A stretch of 64,000 nt of DNA from Advenella sp. S44 (GCF_002810445.1 NZ_NEXS01000009.1:310001-374000); one strand, 5' to 3'. Shown: positions 36,007-46,622, counted from the first letter of the stretch. The notes: a model not told the origin generated them from the sequence alone. Program-made: numbers and translations.

Positions 36007-38169
36007 TTACTCGGCAGGCTTGTCCGACTCTTCGCTGGCTTGTTCCGGTGCATTTTCCTGCGCACCCTCCAGGCCACCCAGCGCTTTGGCTGACAGACGC
36101 AGACGGCCACGGTCGTCGGCTTCAATTACCTTGACCTTGACTTTCTGCCCGACAGTCAACACGTCATTGATATTGGCAATGCGGTAGTTGGCGATTTCAG
36201 AGATATGCAGCAAGCCGTCGCGGCCTGGCAGAATCTGCACGATACCACCAAAGTCCAGCAGGCGTTGCACCGTACCTTCGTACACCTGACCCACCTCAAC
36301 CACAGCAGTCAGCTCGGCAATACGCCGCTCGGCTTCCTTGGCTTTGTCCAGATCGGCGCTGGAAATGGTGACCACACCTTCGTCGCTGATATCGATATGG
36401 CAACCGGTTTCTTCGGTCAACGCACGAATCGTGGCGCCGCCCTTGCCGATGACATCACGGATTTTTTCCGGATTGATTTTCATGGACAGCATGCGTGGTG
36501 CGAACGTAGACAGTTCCTCGCGTGAGCCAGTCAGCGCATCGGTCATTTTGCCCAGGATATGCATACGGCCTTCACGGGCCTGAGCCAGTGCAACCTGCAT
36601 GATTTCCTTGGTGATGCCCTGGATCTTGATATCCATTTGCAAAGCAGTGATACCGTTTTTGGTGCCGGCCACTTTGAAATCCATATCGCCCAGATGATCT
36701 TCATCGCCCAGGATATCGGTCAGCACAGCGAACTTGCCACCGTCCTTGATCAGGCCCATGGCCACACCTGCTACGTGATCTTTCACAGGTACACCAGCAT
36801 CCATCATCGCCAGTGATCCGCCACAAACCGACGCCATAGAAGAGGAACCATTGGATTCTGTAATTTCAGACACGACACGAATCGTGTACTGGAAGTCTTC
36901 ATGGGCAGGCAGCGTTGAAATCAGCGCGCGCTTGGCAAGGCGGCCATGACCGATCTCACGGCGTTTTGGCGCACCGAAACGACCGGTTTCGCCCGTGGCA
37001 AACGGAGGCATATTGTAGTGAAGCATGAAGCGATCACGGTGTTCGCCCATGACTGAATCAATAATCTGTTCATCCTGCTTGGTGCCCAGCGTCGCGACAA
37101 CCAGCGCCTGCGTCTCGCCCCGGGTAAACAGCGCACTGCCGTGTGTACGCGGCAATACGCCCAGACGAATAGAGATAGGACGCACGGTACGAGTATCACG
37201 ACCGTCGATACGAGGCTCACCAGCCAGAATCTGGCCACGCACAATATTGGATTCCAGATCGAAAATAATATTTTCGATGGCCACGTTATCGGGCGCTTCC
37301 TGACCAGCCTTCTCAGCCTGCTCTGCCAGTGTCTGTTTAACGGCAGCAGTCACTTCACGCAATTTGGTCGTGCGTTCCTGTTTCTGACGGATTTCATAGG
37401 CGCTTTTCAGGCCGGGCTCGGCTGCCGCTGTCACTGCAGCAATCAGCGCTTCGTTTTTCGGCTCTGGCTGCCAATCCCACTCAGGCTTGCCGGCCTCGGC
37501 CACCAGGTCATGAATCGCATTGATTGCCGCTTGCATTTGCTCATGGCCATATACTACGCCGCCCAGCATGATTTCCTCGGACAATTGCTTGGCTTCGGAC
37601 TCGACCATCAGTACGGCATTTTCAGTACCAGCAACGACCAGATTCATTTCTGAATCGAGTAGTTGATCTTGTGTCGGATTCAGCAAATACTGGCCATTCA
37701 TATATCCCACGCGCGCTGCGCCAATTGGGCCGTCGAACGGAATACCAGAGACGGCCAGCGCCGCAGAACTGCCGATCAGTGCAGCGATATCGGGATCGAT
37801 TTGAGGATCAACCGACAGCACATGGATAATGACCTGTACTTCGTTATAGAAACCTTCAGGAAATAGCGGACGCAACGGGCGATCGATCAGGCGCGATGTC
37901 AGCGTTTCTTTTTCAGAGGGCTTGCCTTCACGCTTGAAGAATCCACCGGGAATACGGCCGGCAGAATAGGTCTTTTCTACATAGTCAACAGTAAGAGGGA
38001 AAAAGTCCTGTCCGGGCTTGGCATTTTTCGCTGCCACGACGGTGGCCAGCACAACGGAATCACCCATTGAAACCACAACGGCGCCTGACGACTGGCGGGC
38101 GATTTCGCCGGTTTCCAGTACAACAGTCTGATCGCCATACTGAAACGACTTGGTCACTTTGTTAAACAT
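36007..38169 (-). CDS. pnp: Polynucleotide phosphorylase
   Basis: 720-residue 3'-5' exoribonuclease that degrades RNA with phosphate and is a core part of the degradosome. Two RNase PH-like domains ([38 protein letters not shown]) flank an alpha-helical domain; the catalytic region of the second core contains [22 protein letters not shown] ([15 protein letters not shown]) and S1 ([20 protein letters not shown]) domains close the protein. It follows rpsO on the same strand, the standard order. AAGGA precedes the ATG. Confidence 0.97.
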   Translation of the reverse strand: MFNKVTKSFQYGDQTVVLETGEIARQSSGAVVVSMGDSVVLATVVAAKNAKPGQDFFPLTVDYVEKTYSAGRIPGGFFKREGKPSEKETLTSRLIDRPLRPLFPEGFYNEVQVIIHVLSVDPQIDPDIAALIGSSAALAVSGIPFDGPIGAARVGYMNGQYLLNPTQDQLLDSEMNLVVAGTENAVLMVESEAKQLSEEIMLGGVVYGHEQMQAAINAIHDLVAEAGKPEWDWQPEPKNEALIAAVTAAAEPGLKSAYEIRQKQERTTKLREVTAAVKQTLAEQAEKAGQEAPDNVAIENIIFDLESNIVRGQILAGEPRIDGRDTRTVRPISIRLGVLPRTHGSALFTRGETQALVVATLGTKQDEQIIDSVMGEHRDRFMLHYNMPPFATGETGRFGAPKRREIGHGRLAKRALISTLPAHEDFQYTIRVVSEITESNGSSSMASVCGGSLAMMDAGVPVKDHVAGVAMGLIKDGGKFAVLTDILGDEDHLGDMDFKVAGTKNGITALQMDIKIQGITKEIMQVALAQAREGRMHILGKMTDALTGSREELSTFAPRMLSMKINPEKIRDVIGKGGATIRALTEETGCHIDISDEGVVTISSADLDKAKEAERRIAELTAVVEVGQVYEGTVQRLLDFGGIVQILPGRDGLLHISEIANYRIANINDVLTVGQKVKVKVIEADDRGRLRLSAKALGGLEGAQENAPEQASEESDKPAE

Positions 38170-38263
38170 TTTTCAATCCTTACAATAAAGCCAGAGAGGT
38201 CGGGCCGTTTTCAGTCGTACACCACGATTCTGTGTACGCGTACCGATCCCGTTCCGGCACAAT

Positions 38264-38308
38264 AAAAAAAACCGTGCCAGGCGCCAGCCTGGCGCTCTGC
38301 ACGGTTTT
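38264..38308 (-). terminator. Intrinsic terminator/attenuator between rpsO and pnp
   Basis: On the minus strand ACCGTGC (from 38305-38299) pairs with GCACGGT (38277-38271), enclosing a second stem (GCGCCAG with CTGGCGC), and is followed by a run of eight T (38271-38264). In E. coli the rpsO-pnp gap also contains a terminator that allows partial readthrough. Confidence 0.85.
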
Positions 38309-38329
38309 GTGTTGGGCGCAAACCCAATA

Positions 38330-38599
38330 TCACTTACGCAGACCGAGTTTTTCGATGAGTGAGCGGTAAGCGTCAGGGTTACGACCTTTAAGGTAGTCGA
38401 GCAGTTTACGGCGACGGCTAACCATGCGCAGCAAACCACGACGTGAGTGGTGGTCTTTCATGTGTTCTTTGAAATGACCGGTTAATTCATTGATACGGGC
38501 GGTCAGCAATGCAACCTGCACTTCAGGGGAACCTGTATCGCCTTGAGCGCGACCGTATTGAGCAACAATTTCAGATTTTTTGATATCAGCAACTGACAT
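38330..38599 (-). CDS. rpsO: 30S ribosomal protein S15
   Basis: 89-residue primary 16S rRNA-binding protein. Diagnostic segments are [36 protein letters not shown] and the C-terminal LIEKLGLRK. Length equals E. coli S15 (89). The GAGG about 12 bp before the ATG is the likely ribosome binding site. It is the first gene of rpsO-pnp; the promoter should lie just beyond 38600. Confidence 0.98.
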   Translation of the reverse strand: MSVADIKKSEIVAQYGRAQGDTGSPEVQVALLTARINELTGHFKEHMKDHHSRRGLLRMVSRRRKLLDYLKGRNPDAYRSLIEKLGLRK

Positions 38600-39190
38600 A
38601 TCGAATAAGCCTCATGAACTGGCGGTAAAACCGAGGCGTTTTACCGTGGAGTATTAAAAATAAAATAACAGATAATTTCCCGACCAAAGTGCCACCAGCA
38701 AAAACAACGCGATCGCCACAGGCACAAACAGTAAACTGCCCTGTAACCATCGGCTTTCGAATGCTATTGGTTGCACTGCGAACCGGCCACCGGTCTCCAG
38801 AAATACAATTAAAATATTGGTGGAAATATAGGTGACACGCCCTGAAATTTAAGTGCTAGACTGTACCACCACAGCAGTTCCAGCTTCGCCGCAGCATTAC
38901 AGCCGCTCCATCATAACTAATCTGATTAAAACCGATCCGATCAAACCGATCCACTCAGAACGGGTGCGATTAAAAAACCGGCCCCATCAAAACTGTTCTG
39001 ATTACAACGGGTCTGTCACAGCCGTTTCACACAGCCATTTCATCACAACTGTTCTATTACAGATTAACACGCTACAATGGATTTTCCAGAAACGCCACGC
39101 AAGATATGCGTCTGGCATTCAGTCAAGACCGACAATTATATATGATTCGGCCCGAAATTACACGTAAACCTGAGCCATCCGAGTCCAAAT
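38600..39190. other. 591-bp gap between rpsO and the lipoprotein gene
   Basis: Contains the rpsO promoter side (AT-rich 38650-38670) and the degenerate tandem array at 38901-39061. A 40-codon GTG-initiated reading frame on the minus strand at 38654-38776 encodes a hydrophobic peptide but lacks a well-placed ribosome binding site; I do not call it a gene. Confidence 0.6.
38901..39061. repeat. Degenerate tandem array of about eleven units, 13-17 bp
   Basis: Units begin near 38901, 38915, 38931, 38945, 38960, 38977, 38992, 39007, 39021, 39034 and 39048. A loose consensus is ACCGATCTGATTACA: each opens with A/G-C-C/G/T-G and ends in an A-rich stretch. Spacing varies by one to three bases, mostly through the length of the A-run. 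It lies upstream of the lipoprotein gene. Confidence 0.6.
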
Positions 39191-39802
39191 ATGCCTAATA
39201 TTCGTTGTTTTTCCCAACTTGCGGGCTTTTTTACCACCACTTACCGGCATCGGTTGCCTGCAGCGGCGTCTTTCGCCGGGTCTGAGCATACACGCAAACC
39301 CATCAGAATGATGGTTCTGGCCAGCCTTTGCGCCACGCTGGGCGCCTGCGCCACCTATCGGGACGTGCCGCCCAATGCGCCCAAAGAGGTCGTTCTGGAA
39401 ACCATGGGAACGCCCAATTTCACCTGCCCCATGCCCGATGGCGGCATCCGGGCTATCTGGACCCAGCAGCCCAACGGCCAGTACGCCTATGGCACACGAT
39501 TCAATAGCGCGGGCATCGCAGACCGGGTGGAACCCATTCTGACCGATGCAAATTTTCGCAAGCTGGATAAGGGCGTCTGGACACCACAGGATGTCACCTG
39601 CGAGTTCGGTCCGCCGGCCAAGGTCAGTCGGGTCGGGTTGGGCGACAAGAACGAGGTCGTCTGGGAATATCGCTATAAACAGGCCAATGTCTGGAACTCG
39701 CTGATGTATGTGTACCTGGGCCGCGATGGTCAGCAGGTCACTCGTCACCACCCTGGCCCTGATCCTGCCTACGAACACGAATTTGAATTCATGGGATTTT
39801 AG
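39191..39802 (+). CDS. Predicted lipoprotein, unknown function
   Basis: 203 residues from the first ATG. The lipobox is LGAC within MMVLASLCATLGACATYRDV, so the mature protein starts at that Cys and is probably outer-membrane attached. The first ATG gives an unusually long leader; TTG at 39254 or ATG at 39308 are alternatives that place the lipobox at a more normal distance, and none has a clear ribosome binding site. The mature domain (TMGTPNFTCPMPDGGIRAIW, then VTCEFGPPAKV) has two similar Gly-Thr/Gly-Pro-Pro turns that suggest an SmpA/OmlA-like duplicated fold; this is weak inference. Confidence 0.75.
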   Translation: MPNIRCFSQLAGFFTTTYRHRLPAAASFAGSEHTRKPIRMMVLASLCATLGACATYRDVPPNAPKEVVLETMGTPNFTCPMPDGGIRAIWTQQPNGQYAYGTRFNSAGIADRVEPILTDANFRKLDKGVWTPQDVTCEFGPPAKVSRVGLGDKNEVVWEYRYKQANVWNSLMYVYLGRDGQQVTRHHPGPDPAYEHEFEFMGF

Positions 39803-39827
39803 GCCAGCCAGAAAGGCCGGCCCCACA

Positions 39828-40814
39828 TCAATCCTTTTTGAACCAGTCTTTGGGCTTGCCTGCGTCTTGCGGGTCCGCAATATGCGGCTCGCTGCGTGAA
39901 GAGGCCTGCCCGTTATCGCGCTGATTATCTTGCGTCGGTTCATGAGCCGACGACTTGGAAGCCATCTGCCCTTTATCGCTCACTTTTTTTTGCACTGGCC
40001 CATGAGGGGACGAGGTGGAAGCAGACCTGGCGCTATTGGCCTGCGCCGCCTCTGCCTCTCGGCTTTCGCGACGACTATCGTGCAGCTTCTGGGCTCGGCG
40101 CCAACGTAAGTACCAGACGACCCAGCCCGACAGCCCGTACACGATAAACAGCAAAAACAGCACAATGGGCGGATCGGATGAGACAAAAGCGAAAACAAGC
40201 ACCAGCACCAGCATGATGTTTTGCGGTGACAGCTTTTTCTCAAGCGCCAGCGATTTGCCGCTGAAAAACGGCGCATTGGAAATCATGCTGATGCCTGCAT
40301 AAACGGTCATGACGAAAGTCAGCCAGGCCAGCGACTCGTAGTCGGGGATACGATTATCGACAGATAGCCAGACGAAACCCGCGACCAGGGCAGCGGCAGC
40401 CGGGCTGGGCAATCCCTGAAAAAAGCGGCTATCGACCACGCCGATATTGGTATTGAAACGGGCCAGACGCAGCGCCGCACCGGCCACATAGATAAACGCG
40501 GCGATCCATCCCCAGCGCCCCAGCGCCTGCAATTGGTATTGATACATCACCAATGCCGGCGCAACACCAAAAGACACCATATCCGACATGGAATCGTATT
40601 GCTCGCCAAAAGCCGACTGGGTGTTCGTCAGCCGCGCCACGCGCCCATCCATGGCGTCCAGAACCATCGCCACGAAAATTGCGATTGCTGCCACCTCGAA
40701 GCGTCCGCTCATGGCCTGCACGACGGCGTAAAAACCGGCAAACAAATTGGCCGTCGTAAACGCATTGGGCAGCAGGTAAACGGCGCTGCGCGGACGTGGC
40801 AGATTTTCATTCAT
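39828..40814 (-). CDS. pssA: CDP-diacylglycerol-serine O-phosphatidyltransferase
   Basis: 328-residue membrane enzyme that makes phosphatidylserine, the precursor of phosphatidylethanolamine. The CDP-alcohol phosphotransferase motif is complete at residues 56-78: DGRVARL, then G, then YDSMSD. About eight hydrophobic segments follow. The last 80 residues form a hydrophilic tail with two clear 20-residue repeats (266-285 and 286-305) and a partial third (306-316), beginning S-x-S-S-x-H-x-P. Typical homologues of this subclass end soon after the last membrane segment. The ATG overlaps the psd stop by 4 bp. Confidence 0.92.
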   Translation of the reverse strand: MNENLPRPRSAVYLLPNAFTTANLFAGFYAVVQAMSGRFEVAAIAIFVAMVLDAMDGRVARLTNTQSAFGEQYDSMSDMVSFGVAPALVMYQYQLQALGRWGWIAAFIYVAGAALRLARFNTNIGVVDSRFFQGLPSPAAAALVAGFVWLSVDNRIPDYESLAWLTFVMTVYAGISMISNAPFFSGKSLALEKKLSPQNIMLVLVLVFAFVSSDPPIVLFLLFIVYGLSGWVVWYLRWRRAQKLHDSRRESREAEAAQANSARSASTSSPHGPVQKKVSDKGQMASKSSAHEPTQDNQRDNGQASSRSEPHIADPQDAGKPKDWFKKD

Positions 40815-41494
40815 GGCTGGTTGCTCTGATTGCCAGTTGAAGTCAGTTGCGGCAAATCGGCCAAGGCCGTGGATGTGGCAGACACTTTGTCGCCGATAGC
40901 CACGCGAGGTCGCGAATCGGGCGGCAGATAGACATCGACGCGCGAGCCAAACCGGATGAATCCATAACGCTCGCCGGCGCCACGGGTATCACCAGGTTTG
41001 ACATAGCACAGAATACGACGGGCGACCAGGCCAGCCACTTGCACAACGGTCACATGCTCGCCTGAATCCAGACTGATATGCACGGCATTTCTTTCATTTT
41101 CCACAGACGCCTTGTCAAGCGCGGCATTGACGAAAGAGCCCGGATAATATTGAACCTGGGTTACCCGGCCACTGACCGGGAAACGATTGGAATGCACATT
41201 GAACACATTCATGAACACACTGATTTTGAGGGCCTCGTGCTGCGTATAGGGATCGGTCGTCTTGTCGACCGACACGATGCGCCCGTCAGCGGGCGACAGC
41301 ACGACCCGCTCGCCGTCTGGCGCCTGGCGTTGCGGATCACGGAAAAACTGAATCACGAAAATGGCCAGCAGCCAGAAAATCAGCCCGACGCCAAAAGACC
41401 AAAAAGACACCAGCAACGCCAGAATGAGAGACCCGGCGATAAAGGGCCAGCCCTCTCGGGCCAGAACAGGATGCGGGTAGGATGGTTTAAACAT
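40811..41494 (-). CDS. psd: Phosphatidylserine decarboxylase proenzyme, short type
   Basis: 227-residue proenzyme that self-cleaves to form a pyruvoyl prosthetic group and decarboxylates phosphatidylserine. The cleavage site is the Gly-Ser of [12 protein letters not shown] near the C-terminus, as in the short PSD-A class; the segments [13 protein letters not shown] and [13 protein letters not shown] hold the other active-site residues. One N-terminal hydrophobic stretch ([20 protein letters not shown]) anchors it. It is co-transcribed with pssA, giving the two-step pathway to phosphatidylethanolamine. Confidence 0.93.
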   Translation of the reverse strand: MFKPSYPHPVLAREGWPFIAGSLILALLVSFWSFGVGLIFWLLAIFVIQFFRDPQRQAPDGERVVLSPADGRIVSVDKTTDPYTQHEALKISVFMNVFNVHSNRFPVSGRVTQVQYYPGSFVNAALDKASVENERNAVHISLDSGEHVTVVQVAGLVARRILCYVKPGDTRGAGERYGFIRFGSRVDVYLPPDSRPRVAIGDKVSATSTALADLPQLTSTGNQSNQP

Positions 41495-42022
41495 GCAATG
41501 GTTGCCGACAAATTAAAACGTCATTTTAGTCGCAAACACTCCTTGCGGAGAATGGGGATACACCAAATGTGCAATTTTTGTATCACAAGCCGCATTTTCA
41601 TGCCCAATGCTGCAAGTCGAAGGCGGCCACGCGTCTCTGAAACCAGCTAACTGCACAATGGGCGTGGCCGATCCCAAGGCGGCAAGCCGCATTGGCCTCA
41701 TCACAAGGAACATATATCATCAGCAATAGACGTTCTTTATCAAACCAAAGACTCATTCTTCAACAAAAGTAGTCGCCCGTTCTTTGCCAGACGAAAACCG
41801 CCCTGCGTGCGTGCATCGGCAAAGCCATTCTGGTGCATTCGCTTGACACCACAATGCAATATGTATCCATATGTATATATTGTTTGAAAGTACGTTAAAA
41901 TCCATTAAAAATACAACTGCGGTTTTAGTCAGAAAAAGAGTTCTTAAAAATTAGGGTAAAACCTGAACCCTAAGCATGAGCATTTCGTTCATACTAGCAA
42001 CACCGTTATAAAGGAGTTATCC
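41495..42022. other. 528-bp gap between divergent psd and gltI
   Basis: Holds the promoters of both operons. An inverted repeat CGGCCACGC...GCGTGGCCG (41624-41632 with 41662-41670) and a repeated AAGCCGCATT (41588-41597 and 41684-41693) are visible. A TTGACA at 41843-41848 followed by AT-rich sequence is a possible promoter for gltI. No gene is supported. Confidence 0.5.
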
Positions 42023-42913
42023 ATGAAGTTATCAAGTCTCGTGCTTGCTGCACTTATTTCTTCAATTGGTTTGTCTGCCCACGCCGAAGGCCGTCTGGAC
42101 AAAATCAAAAGTACAAAAACAATTTCTCTGGGTCATCGCGACTCCTCCATTCCTTTTTCCTACCTGGACGGTGGAAAGCCAATCGGGTACTCCAAGGAAA
42201 TCTGTGACGGCATCGTCAAGGCGCTCGAAAAACAACTGGGTATCGAACTCACGGTCAAACAGGTTCCTGTGACATCGGCCAGCCGTATCCCGCTGATCAT
42301 GAACGGCACGATTGACCTGGCTTGCGGTTCAGCAACCAACAACGCAGAGCGCCAGAAGCAGGTCAGCTTTGCGCCCACCACGTTCGTGACTGCAACGCGC
42401 TTTGTATCGGCCAAGGCTGACAATATCAAGGATGTGGCCGGCTTCAAGGGCCAGACAGTTACTTCCACCGCCGGCACCAGCAACATCAAATGGCTCGCCG
42501 CCACCAATGCCAAGGAAAACCTGGGCATGAACATTATTCCTTCCAAAGACCACGCGGGCGCCTTTCTGACAGTTCAGGCCGGTCGTGCCAAAGCGTTCTT
42601 CATGGATGACGTGTTGCTGGCCAGCCTGGTTGCCAACTCAGAAGACCCTGACAAATGGGCCGTCAGCGACGAAGCGCTCACGATCGAGCCTTACGCGATG
42701 ATTCAGCCCAAGGATGATCCTGAGTTCAAGAAAGCGGTGGACGACGCGGTAATCGCCATGATCAAAAGCGGCGAAATCGAAAAGCTCTACAAAAAATGGT
42801 TTGAAAGCCCCATTCCTCCGAAGAACATCAATATGAATCTGCCTATGTCAGAATCGCTGAAAAAAGCGCTTGCCAATCCAACAGATTCTCCAGACCCGGC
42901 CACTTACCAATAA
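42023..42913 (+). CDS. gltI: Glutamate/aspartate-binding periplasmic protein GltI
   Basis: 296-residue solute-binding protein with a signal peptide (MKLSSLVLAALISSIGLSAHA). Mature motifs HRDSSIPFSYLDGGKPIGYS, VTSASRIPLIMNGTIDLACG and TAGTSNIKWLAA match the GltI group; length fits E. coli GltI (302). It has the strongest ribosome binding site of the operon (AAAGGAG, 7 bp before the ATG). A hairpin with a T-tract follows the gene and may make the receptor more abundant than the membrane components. Confidence 0.9.
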   Translation: MKLSSLVLAALISSIGLSAHAEGRLDKIKSTKTISLGHRDSSIPFSYLDGGKPIGYSKEICDGIVKALEKQLGIELTVKQVPVTSASRIPLIMNGTIDLACGSATNNAERQKQVSFAPTTFVTATRFVSAKADNIKDVAGFKGQTVTSTAGTSNIKWLAATNAKENLGMNIIPSKDHAGAFLTVQAGRAKAFFMDDVLLASLVANSEDPDKWAVSDEALTIEPYAMIQPKDDPEFKKAVDDAVIAMIKSGEIEKLYKKWFESPIPPKNINMNLPMSESLKKALANPTDSPDPATYQ

Positions 42914-42928
42914 CCGGTTTCTGTCCGA

Positions 42929-42969
42929 CGGCACAAAACACAGCGGAAGCGGGTTTTGTGCCGTTTTTT
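42929..42969 (+). terminator. Intrinsic terminator/attenuator between gltI and gltJ
   Basis: CGGCACAAAAC (42929-42939) pairs perfectly with GTTTTGTGCCG (42953-42963), followed by six T. It lies inside the operon, 27 bp before gltJ, so partial termination would favour the receptor over the permeases. Confidence 0.8.
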
Positions 42970-42995
42970 GTTTTCTATAAATTGCGTATCAAATT

Positions 42996-43760
42996 ATGTC
43001 AATTTCCACATTATTTTGTGACCCGGCCAATATCGATAACGCGTCCCTGTTTTGCCAGATATCCCCTAGCGGAAATACGTATCTGGAAGCGTTCACGACG
43101 GCCGTGCTATGGACGCTGGAGCTGTCTGCGATCGCGTGGGTGCTTGCCTTCATCACGGGTGTCGCCGTCGGTATCGGGTTAACAAGCCAGAGTCGACTGG
43201 TATCCCGATTCTGTTCAGCCTATGTCGAGCTGTTCCGAAACATTCCCCTGCTGGTGCAGTTGTTCCTCTGGTATTACGTGGTGCCCCAAGTGCTGCCCGA
43301 ATCCATGGGCAAGGCGATCATCAGCATGCAGTATCCCTATTCCGTATTCTGGCCAGCGGTATTGTGCCTGGGCCTGTTTACCTCTTCGCGGATCGCTATT
43401 CAACTGTCATCGGGCATTCGTTCCTTACCGCGAGGTCAGTCCATGGCAGCAACGGCGTTGGGTCTGACCCGTGTGCAGATGTACAGATATGTACTGTTGC
43501 CCATGGCAATGCGTATCATTACACCGCCAATGACTTCTGAAATGCTCAACCTGCTGAAGAACTCTTCGGTTGCCTATACCATCGGTCTGCTCGAAATTAC
43601 CGGCGCAGCAGCATCCATGCAGGAATCCACATTCCAGACATTCCCGTCATACATGGCGGCAACTGCCCTGTACGTCATCATCAACTTATTGATTCTGGTA
43701 GTCATGTCAGCCGTTGAACGTTTTTTCAGTGTTCCTGGCTTTATTTCAGGCAAAGGGTAG
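42996..43760 (+). CDS. gltJ: Glutamate/aspartate ABC permease GltJ
   Basis: 254-residue inner-membrane permease. Motifs ELFRNIPLLVQLFLWYYVVP, SLPRGQSMAATALGLTRVQM (EAA loop) and MLNLLKNSSVAYTIGLLEI place it in the GltJ branch (E. coli 246 residues). An N-terminal segment with one or two Cys precedes the first membrane helix. The ribosome binding site is weak. It forms a heterodimer with the following permease. Confidence 0.9.
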   Translation: MSISTLFCDPANIDNASLFCQISPSGNTYLEAFTTAVLWTLELSAIAWVLAFITGVAVGIGLTSQSRLVSRFCSAYVELFRNIPLLVQLFLWYYVVPQVLPESMGKAIISMQYPYSVFWPAVLCLGLFTSSRIAIQLSSGIRSLPRGQSMAATALGLTRVQMYRYVLLPMAMRIITPPMTSEMLNLLKNSSVAYTIGLLEITGAAASMQESTFQTFPSYMAATALYVIINLLILVVMSAVERFFSVPGFISGKG

Positions 43761-43769
43761 GAGCACACG

Positions 43770-44537
43770 ATGAATTTTCAAGATTTGCTTATCTCTGCGT
43801 CATCTGTCAGCGTTGCCGCCTTTGACTGGGGCGTTATCCAGCAGGCGGCGCCGGCCCTACTGAAGGAAGGCCTGGTCTTTACGCTGAAGCTGACGCTGTA
43901 CTCAACCGTTCTTGCCCTTCTGTGGGGCACCATCCTGGCCATGATGCGTCTGTCATCGATCAGGGTGTTCCGGTTTTTTGCCAGCTCTTACGTGAACGTC
44001 ATGCGTTCACTGCCCCTGATCCTGATCCTGTTCTGGTTCTTTTTCCTGGTGCCCTATATCCTGGGATGGTCCGATTTCATGTGGGAGACTTATGTCAATG
44101 GCAATGAGTCGGCCAGACTGGTCTCGCGACCACTGAACGGCTTTACCTGCGCAGTCATTACTTTTACCCTGTTTGAAGCGGCCTATTTCTGCGAAATCAT
44201 GCGTGCCGGAATCCAGTCGATCCCCCGTGGGCAGGTCGGGGCTGGCTATGCGCTGGGCTTGCGTTACTTTCAGGTTATGCGGCTGATTGTGCTGCCGCAG
44301 GCATTCCGAAATATGATGCCTGTGATCTTCACACAAATGATCGTGCTTTTCCAGGACACGTCTCTGGTGACGGTACTGTCGCTCAATGACCTGCTGGGCA
44401 TGGCCCGCATTAACGCCGACATTACCGGGCGCCCGGTTGAGCTGTATATCTTTGCAGCTGCTATTTATTTTGTTATCTCTTTAGTTTGCTCTCGTCTGGT
44501 CAAAGTGGTCGATCGGCGTATGACGATTATTCGATAA
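43770..44537 (+). CDS. gltK: Glutamate/aspartate ABC permease GltK
   Basis: 255-residue permease, longer than E. coli GltK (224), mainly through an N-terminal extension and a periplasmic insert ([20 protein letters not shown]). Motifs [40 protein letters not shown] and [16 protein letters not shown] are typical. TAGGAG lies 8 bp upstream of the ATG. It is 9 bp after gltJ. Confidence 0.9.
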   Translation: MNFQDLLISASSVSVAAFDWGVIQQAAPALLKEGLVFTLKLTLYSTVLALLWGTILAMMRLSSIRVFRFFASSYVNVMRSLPLILILFWFFFLVPYILGWSDFMWETYVNGNESARLVSRPLNGFTCAVITFTLFEAAYFCEIMRAGIQSIPRGQVGAGYALGLRYFQVMRLIVLPQAFRNMMPVIFTQMIVLFQDTSLVTVLSLNDLLGMARINADITGRPVELYIFAAAIYFVISLVCSRLVKVVDRRMTIIR

Positions 44538-44548
44538 GGTATTTCTCC

Positions 44549-45289
44549 ATGGCTATGATTGAATTTAAAAACGTTAGTAAATGGTATGGAAAATTCCAGG
44601 TCCTGACCGATTGCACAACCGAAATCAACAAAGGTGAAGTTGTGGTAGTTTGCGGTCCGTCGGGCTCAGGCAAATCCACCCTGATTAAAACGGCCAACGG
44701 TCTGGAACCCTTCCAGAAGGGCGAGATTTTCTTCAACGAGATCTCGGTCGGAAGCCCGAAAACGGATCTGCCCAAACTGCGCTCGAAAATCGGTATGGTG
44801 TTTCAGCATTTCGAATTGTTCCCGCATCTTTCCGTGATGGAAAATCTGGCGCTGGCGCAAATCAAGGTTCTGGATCGCTCCAAGGACGAAGCCATGGAAC
44901 GCGGTCGCAAGCTGCTGGATCGCGTGGGGCTTATTGATCATAAAGACAAGTTCCCAGGCCAGCTCTCAGGCGGGCAGCAACAACGTGTCGCCATCGCCCG
45001 GGCGCTCGCCATGGACCCCATGGCCATGCTGTTTGATGAACCGACTTCTGCGCTTGACCCTGAAATGGTGAACGAAGTGCTTGACGTCATGGTCGATCTG
45101 GCCAAGGAAGGCATGACCATGATGGTGGTCACCCACGAAATGGGTTTTGCCCGCAAAGTGGCTGACCGCGTGGTTTTCATGGACGAAGGACAAATTGTCG
45201 AAGATTGCGTCAAGGAAGAGTTTTTCGGCAACCAGCAAGCACGCTCGGAACGAGCCAAGCATTTTCTGTCAAAAATCCTCGGGCATTAA
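44549..45289 (+). CDS. gltL: Glutamate/aspartate ABC transporter ATPase GltL
   Basis: 246-residue ATPase. Walker A is GPSGSGKST, the signature is [15 protein letters not shown], Walker B is [17 protein letters not shown] and the switch His is in [10 protein letters not shown]. The start at 44549 ([14 protein letters not shown]) follows AAGG with 7-bp spacing, 11 bp after the gltK stop; the longer ORF from 44486 overlaps gltK and is not supported. Completes the gltIJKL importer. Confidence 0.92.
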   Translation: MAMIEFKNVSKWYGKFQVLTDCTTEINKGEVVVVCGPSGSGKSTLIKTANGLEPFQKGEIFFNEISVGSPKTDLPKLRSKIGMVFQHFELFPHLSVMENLALAQIKVLDRSKDEAMERGRKLLDRVGLIDHKDKFPGQLSGGQQQRVAIARALAMDPMAMLFDEPTSALDPEMVNEVLDVMVDLAKEGMTMMVVTHEMGFARKVADRVVFMDEGQIVEDCVKEEFFGNQQARSERAKHFLSKILGH

Positions 45290-45312
45290 TCCGCAGAGCC
45301 TCGCAAAATGAT

Positions 45313-45346
45313 AAAAAATCGGGCAATGACTTTGCCCGATTTTTTT
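45313..45346. terminator. Bidirectional terminator between gltL and pcaF
   Basis: AAAAAATCGGGCAA pairs with TTGCCCGATTTTTT across a 5-nt loop. A-run and T-run on the two sides allow termination in both directions for these convergent operons. Confidence 0.9.
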
Positions 45347-45419
45347 ATTCCGCCCTGCCGCTGTTACCGCCAGACCGGTCATGGAGCGGCTTGTGCCCAT
45401 TGCGGGACAGGCTGCCTGG

Positions 45420-46622
45420 TTACACGCGTTCGATAATAACAGCGGCGCCCTGGCCGACACCAATACACATGGTGCACAAGGCATACCTGCCACCAGTGCG
45501 CTGCAATTGATACATCGCGGTTGTTACCAGGCGCGCGCCGGAGGCGCCCAGCGGATGCCCCAGGGCGATCGCGCCACCATTAGGATTGACATGAGCGGCA
45601 TCGTCCGGCAGGCCCAGGTCACGCGTCACGGCCAGGGCTTGAGCGGCAAAGGCCTCATTGAGCTCGACCACATCCATTTGCTCAATGTTCATGCCCGTCT
45701 TTTCCAGTACCTTGCGCACCGCAGGAATCGGGCCCACGCCCATCACGCGCGGCGCGACCCCGGCCACAGCCATACCCACCACGCGAGCCTTGGGCTTGAG
45801 GCCGTATTTTTTGACGGCTTCATCCGAGGCCAGCAATAATGCGCAGGAACCGTCATTGACGCCCGATGCATTACCCGCAGTCACACTGCCGTCAGCGCGC
45901 ACCACGCCCTTGAGTTTGGTCAGCGCCTCGGCCGAGGTAGCACGCGGATGCTCGTCGGTATCGACCACGACCGGATCGCCCTTGCGTTGCGGCACGCTGA
46001 CAGGAATGATCTCGTCCTTGAAAATGCCATCTGCAATAGACTTTGCTGCACGCTGCTGACTGCGCAATGCAAAGGCATCCTGATCGGCGCGGGAAATTTT
46101 ATAATCGTCAGCGACATTCTCAGCCGTTTCCGGCATGGAATCCACGCCAAAGGCGGCTTTCATTTTCGGATTAATGAATCGCCAGCCGATTGTCGTATCT
46201 TCAATTTTAGCGGTACGCGCAAACGCAGACTCGGCTTTGCCCATGACAAACGGGGCACGCGACATGCTCTCGACACCACCGGCAATCATCAGGTCAACTT
46301 CACCGGACTTGATCGCCCGCGCAGCTGTCCCTACCGCATCCAGACTGGAGGCGCAAAGCCGATTCAGTGTCGCGCCGGGCACCTGTACATCAATGCCTGC
46401 CAGCAAAAGCGCCATACGCGCCACATTGCGGTTATCTTCGCCAGCCTGATTCGCGCAGCCATAAATGACATCGTCCACTTTGCTCCAGTCTACGCCCGGA
46501 TTGCGTTCCATCAATGCCTTGATCGGCAGCGCAGCCAGGTCATCGGTGCGAACGGTGGACAGGCCGCCGCCGTAACGGCCAATAGGCGTACGGACAGCAT
46601 CACAAATATAAGCGTTATTCAT
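45420..46622 (-). CDS. pcaF: 3-oxoadipyl-CoA thiolase
   Basis: 400-residue thiolase. The acylated Cys is in [18 protein letters not shown], the His in [16 protein letters not shown], and the second Cys in [11 protein letters not shown]. The sequence [19 protein letters not shown] and the [20 protein letters not shown] segment are characteristic of PcaF/PaaJ thiolases, which split 3-oxoadipyl-CoA into succinyl-CoA and acetyl-CoA. It follows the pcaIJ CoA-transferase genes. GAGG lies 7 bp before the ATG. Confidence 0.92.
   Translation of the reverse strand: MNNAYICDAVRTPIGRYGGGLSTVRTDDLAALPIKALMERNPGVDWSKVDDVIYGCANQAGEDNRNVARMALLLAGIDVQVPGATLNRLCASSLDAVGTAARAIKSGEVDLMIAGGVESMSRAPFVMGKAESAFARTAKIEDTTIGWRFINPKMKAAFGVDSMPETAENVADDYKISRADQDAFALRSQQRAAKSIADGIFKDEIIPVSVPQRKGDPVVVDTDEHPRATSAEALTKLKGVVRADGSVTAGNASGVNDGSCALLLASDEAVKKYGLKPKARVVGMAVAGVAPRVMGVGPIPAVRKVLEKTGMNIEQMDVVELNEAFAAQALAVTRDLGLPDDAAHVNPNGGAIALGHPLGASGARLVTTAMYQLQRTGGRYALCTMCIGVGQGAAVIIERV

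Noticed and set aside
38654-38776. A 40-codon GTG-initiated minus-strand frame ending FLLVALWSGNYLLFYF
   Set aside because: Membrane-like peptide upstream of rpsO, but the nearest GGAG is about 18 bp from the start and no ATG is present; kept only as a possibility.
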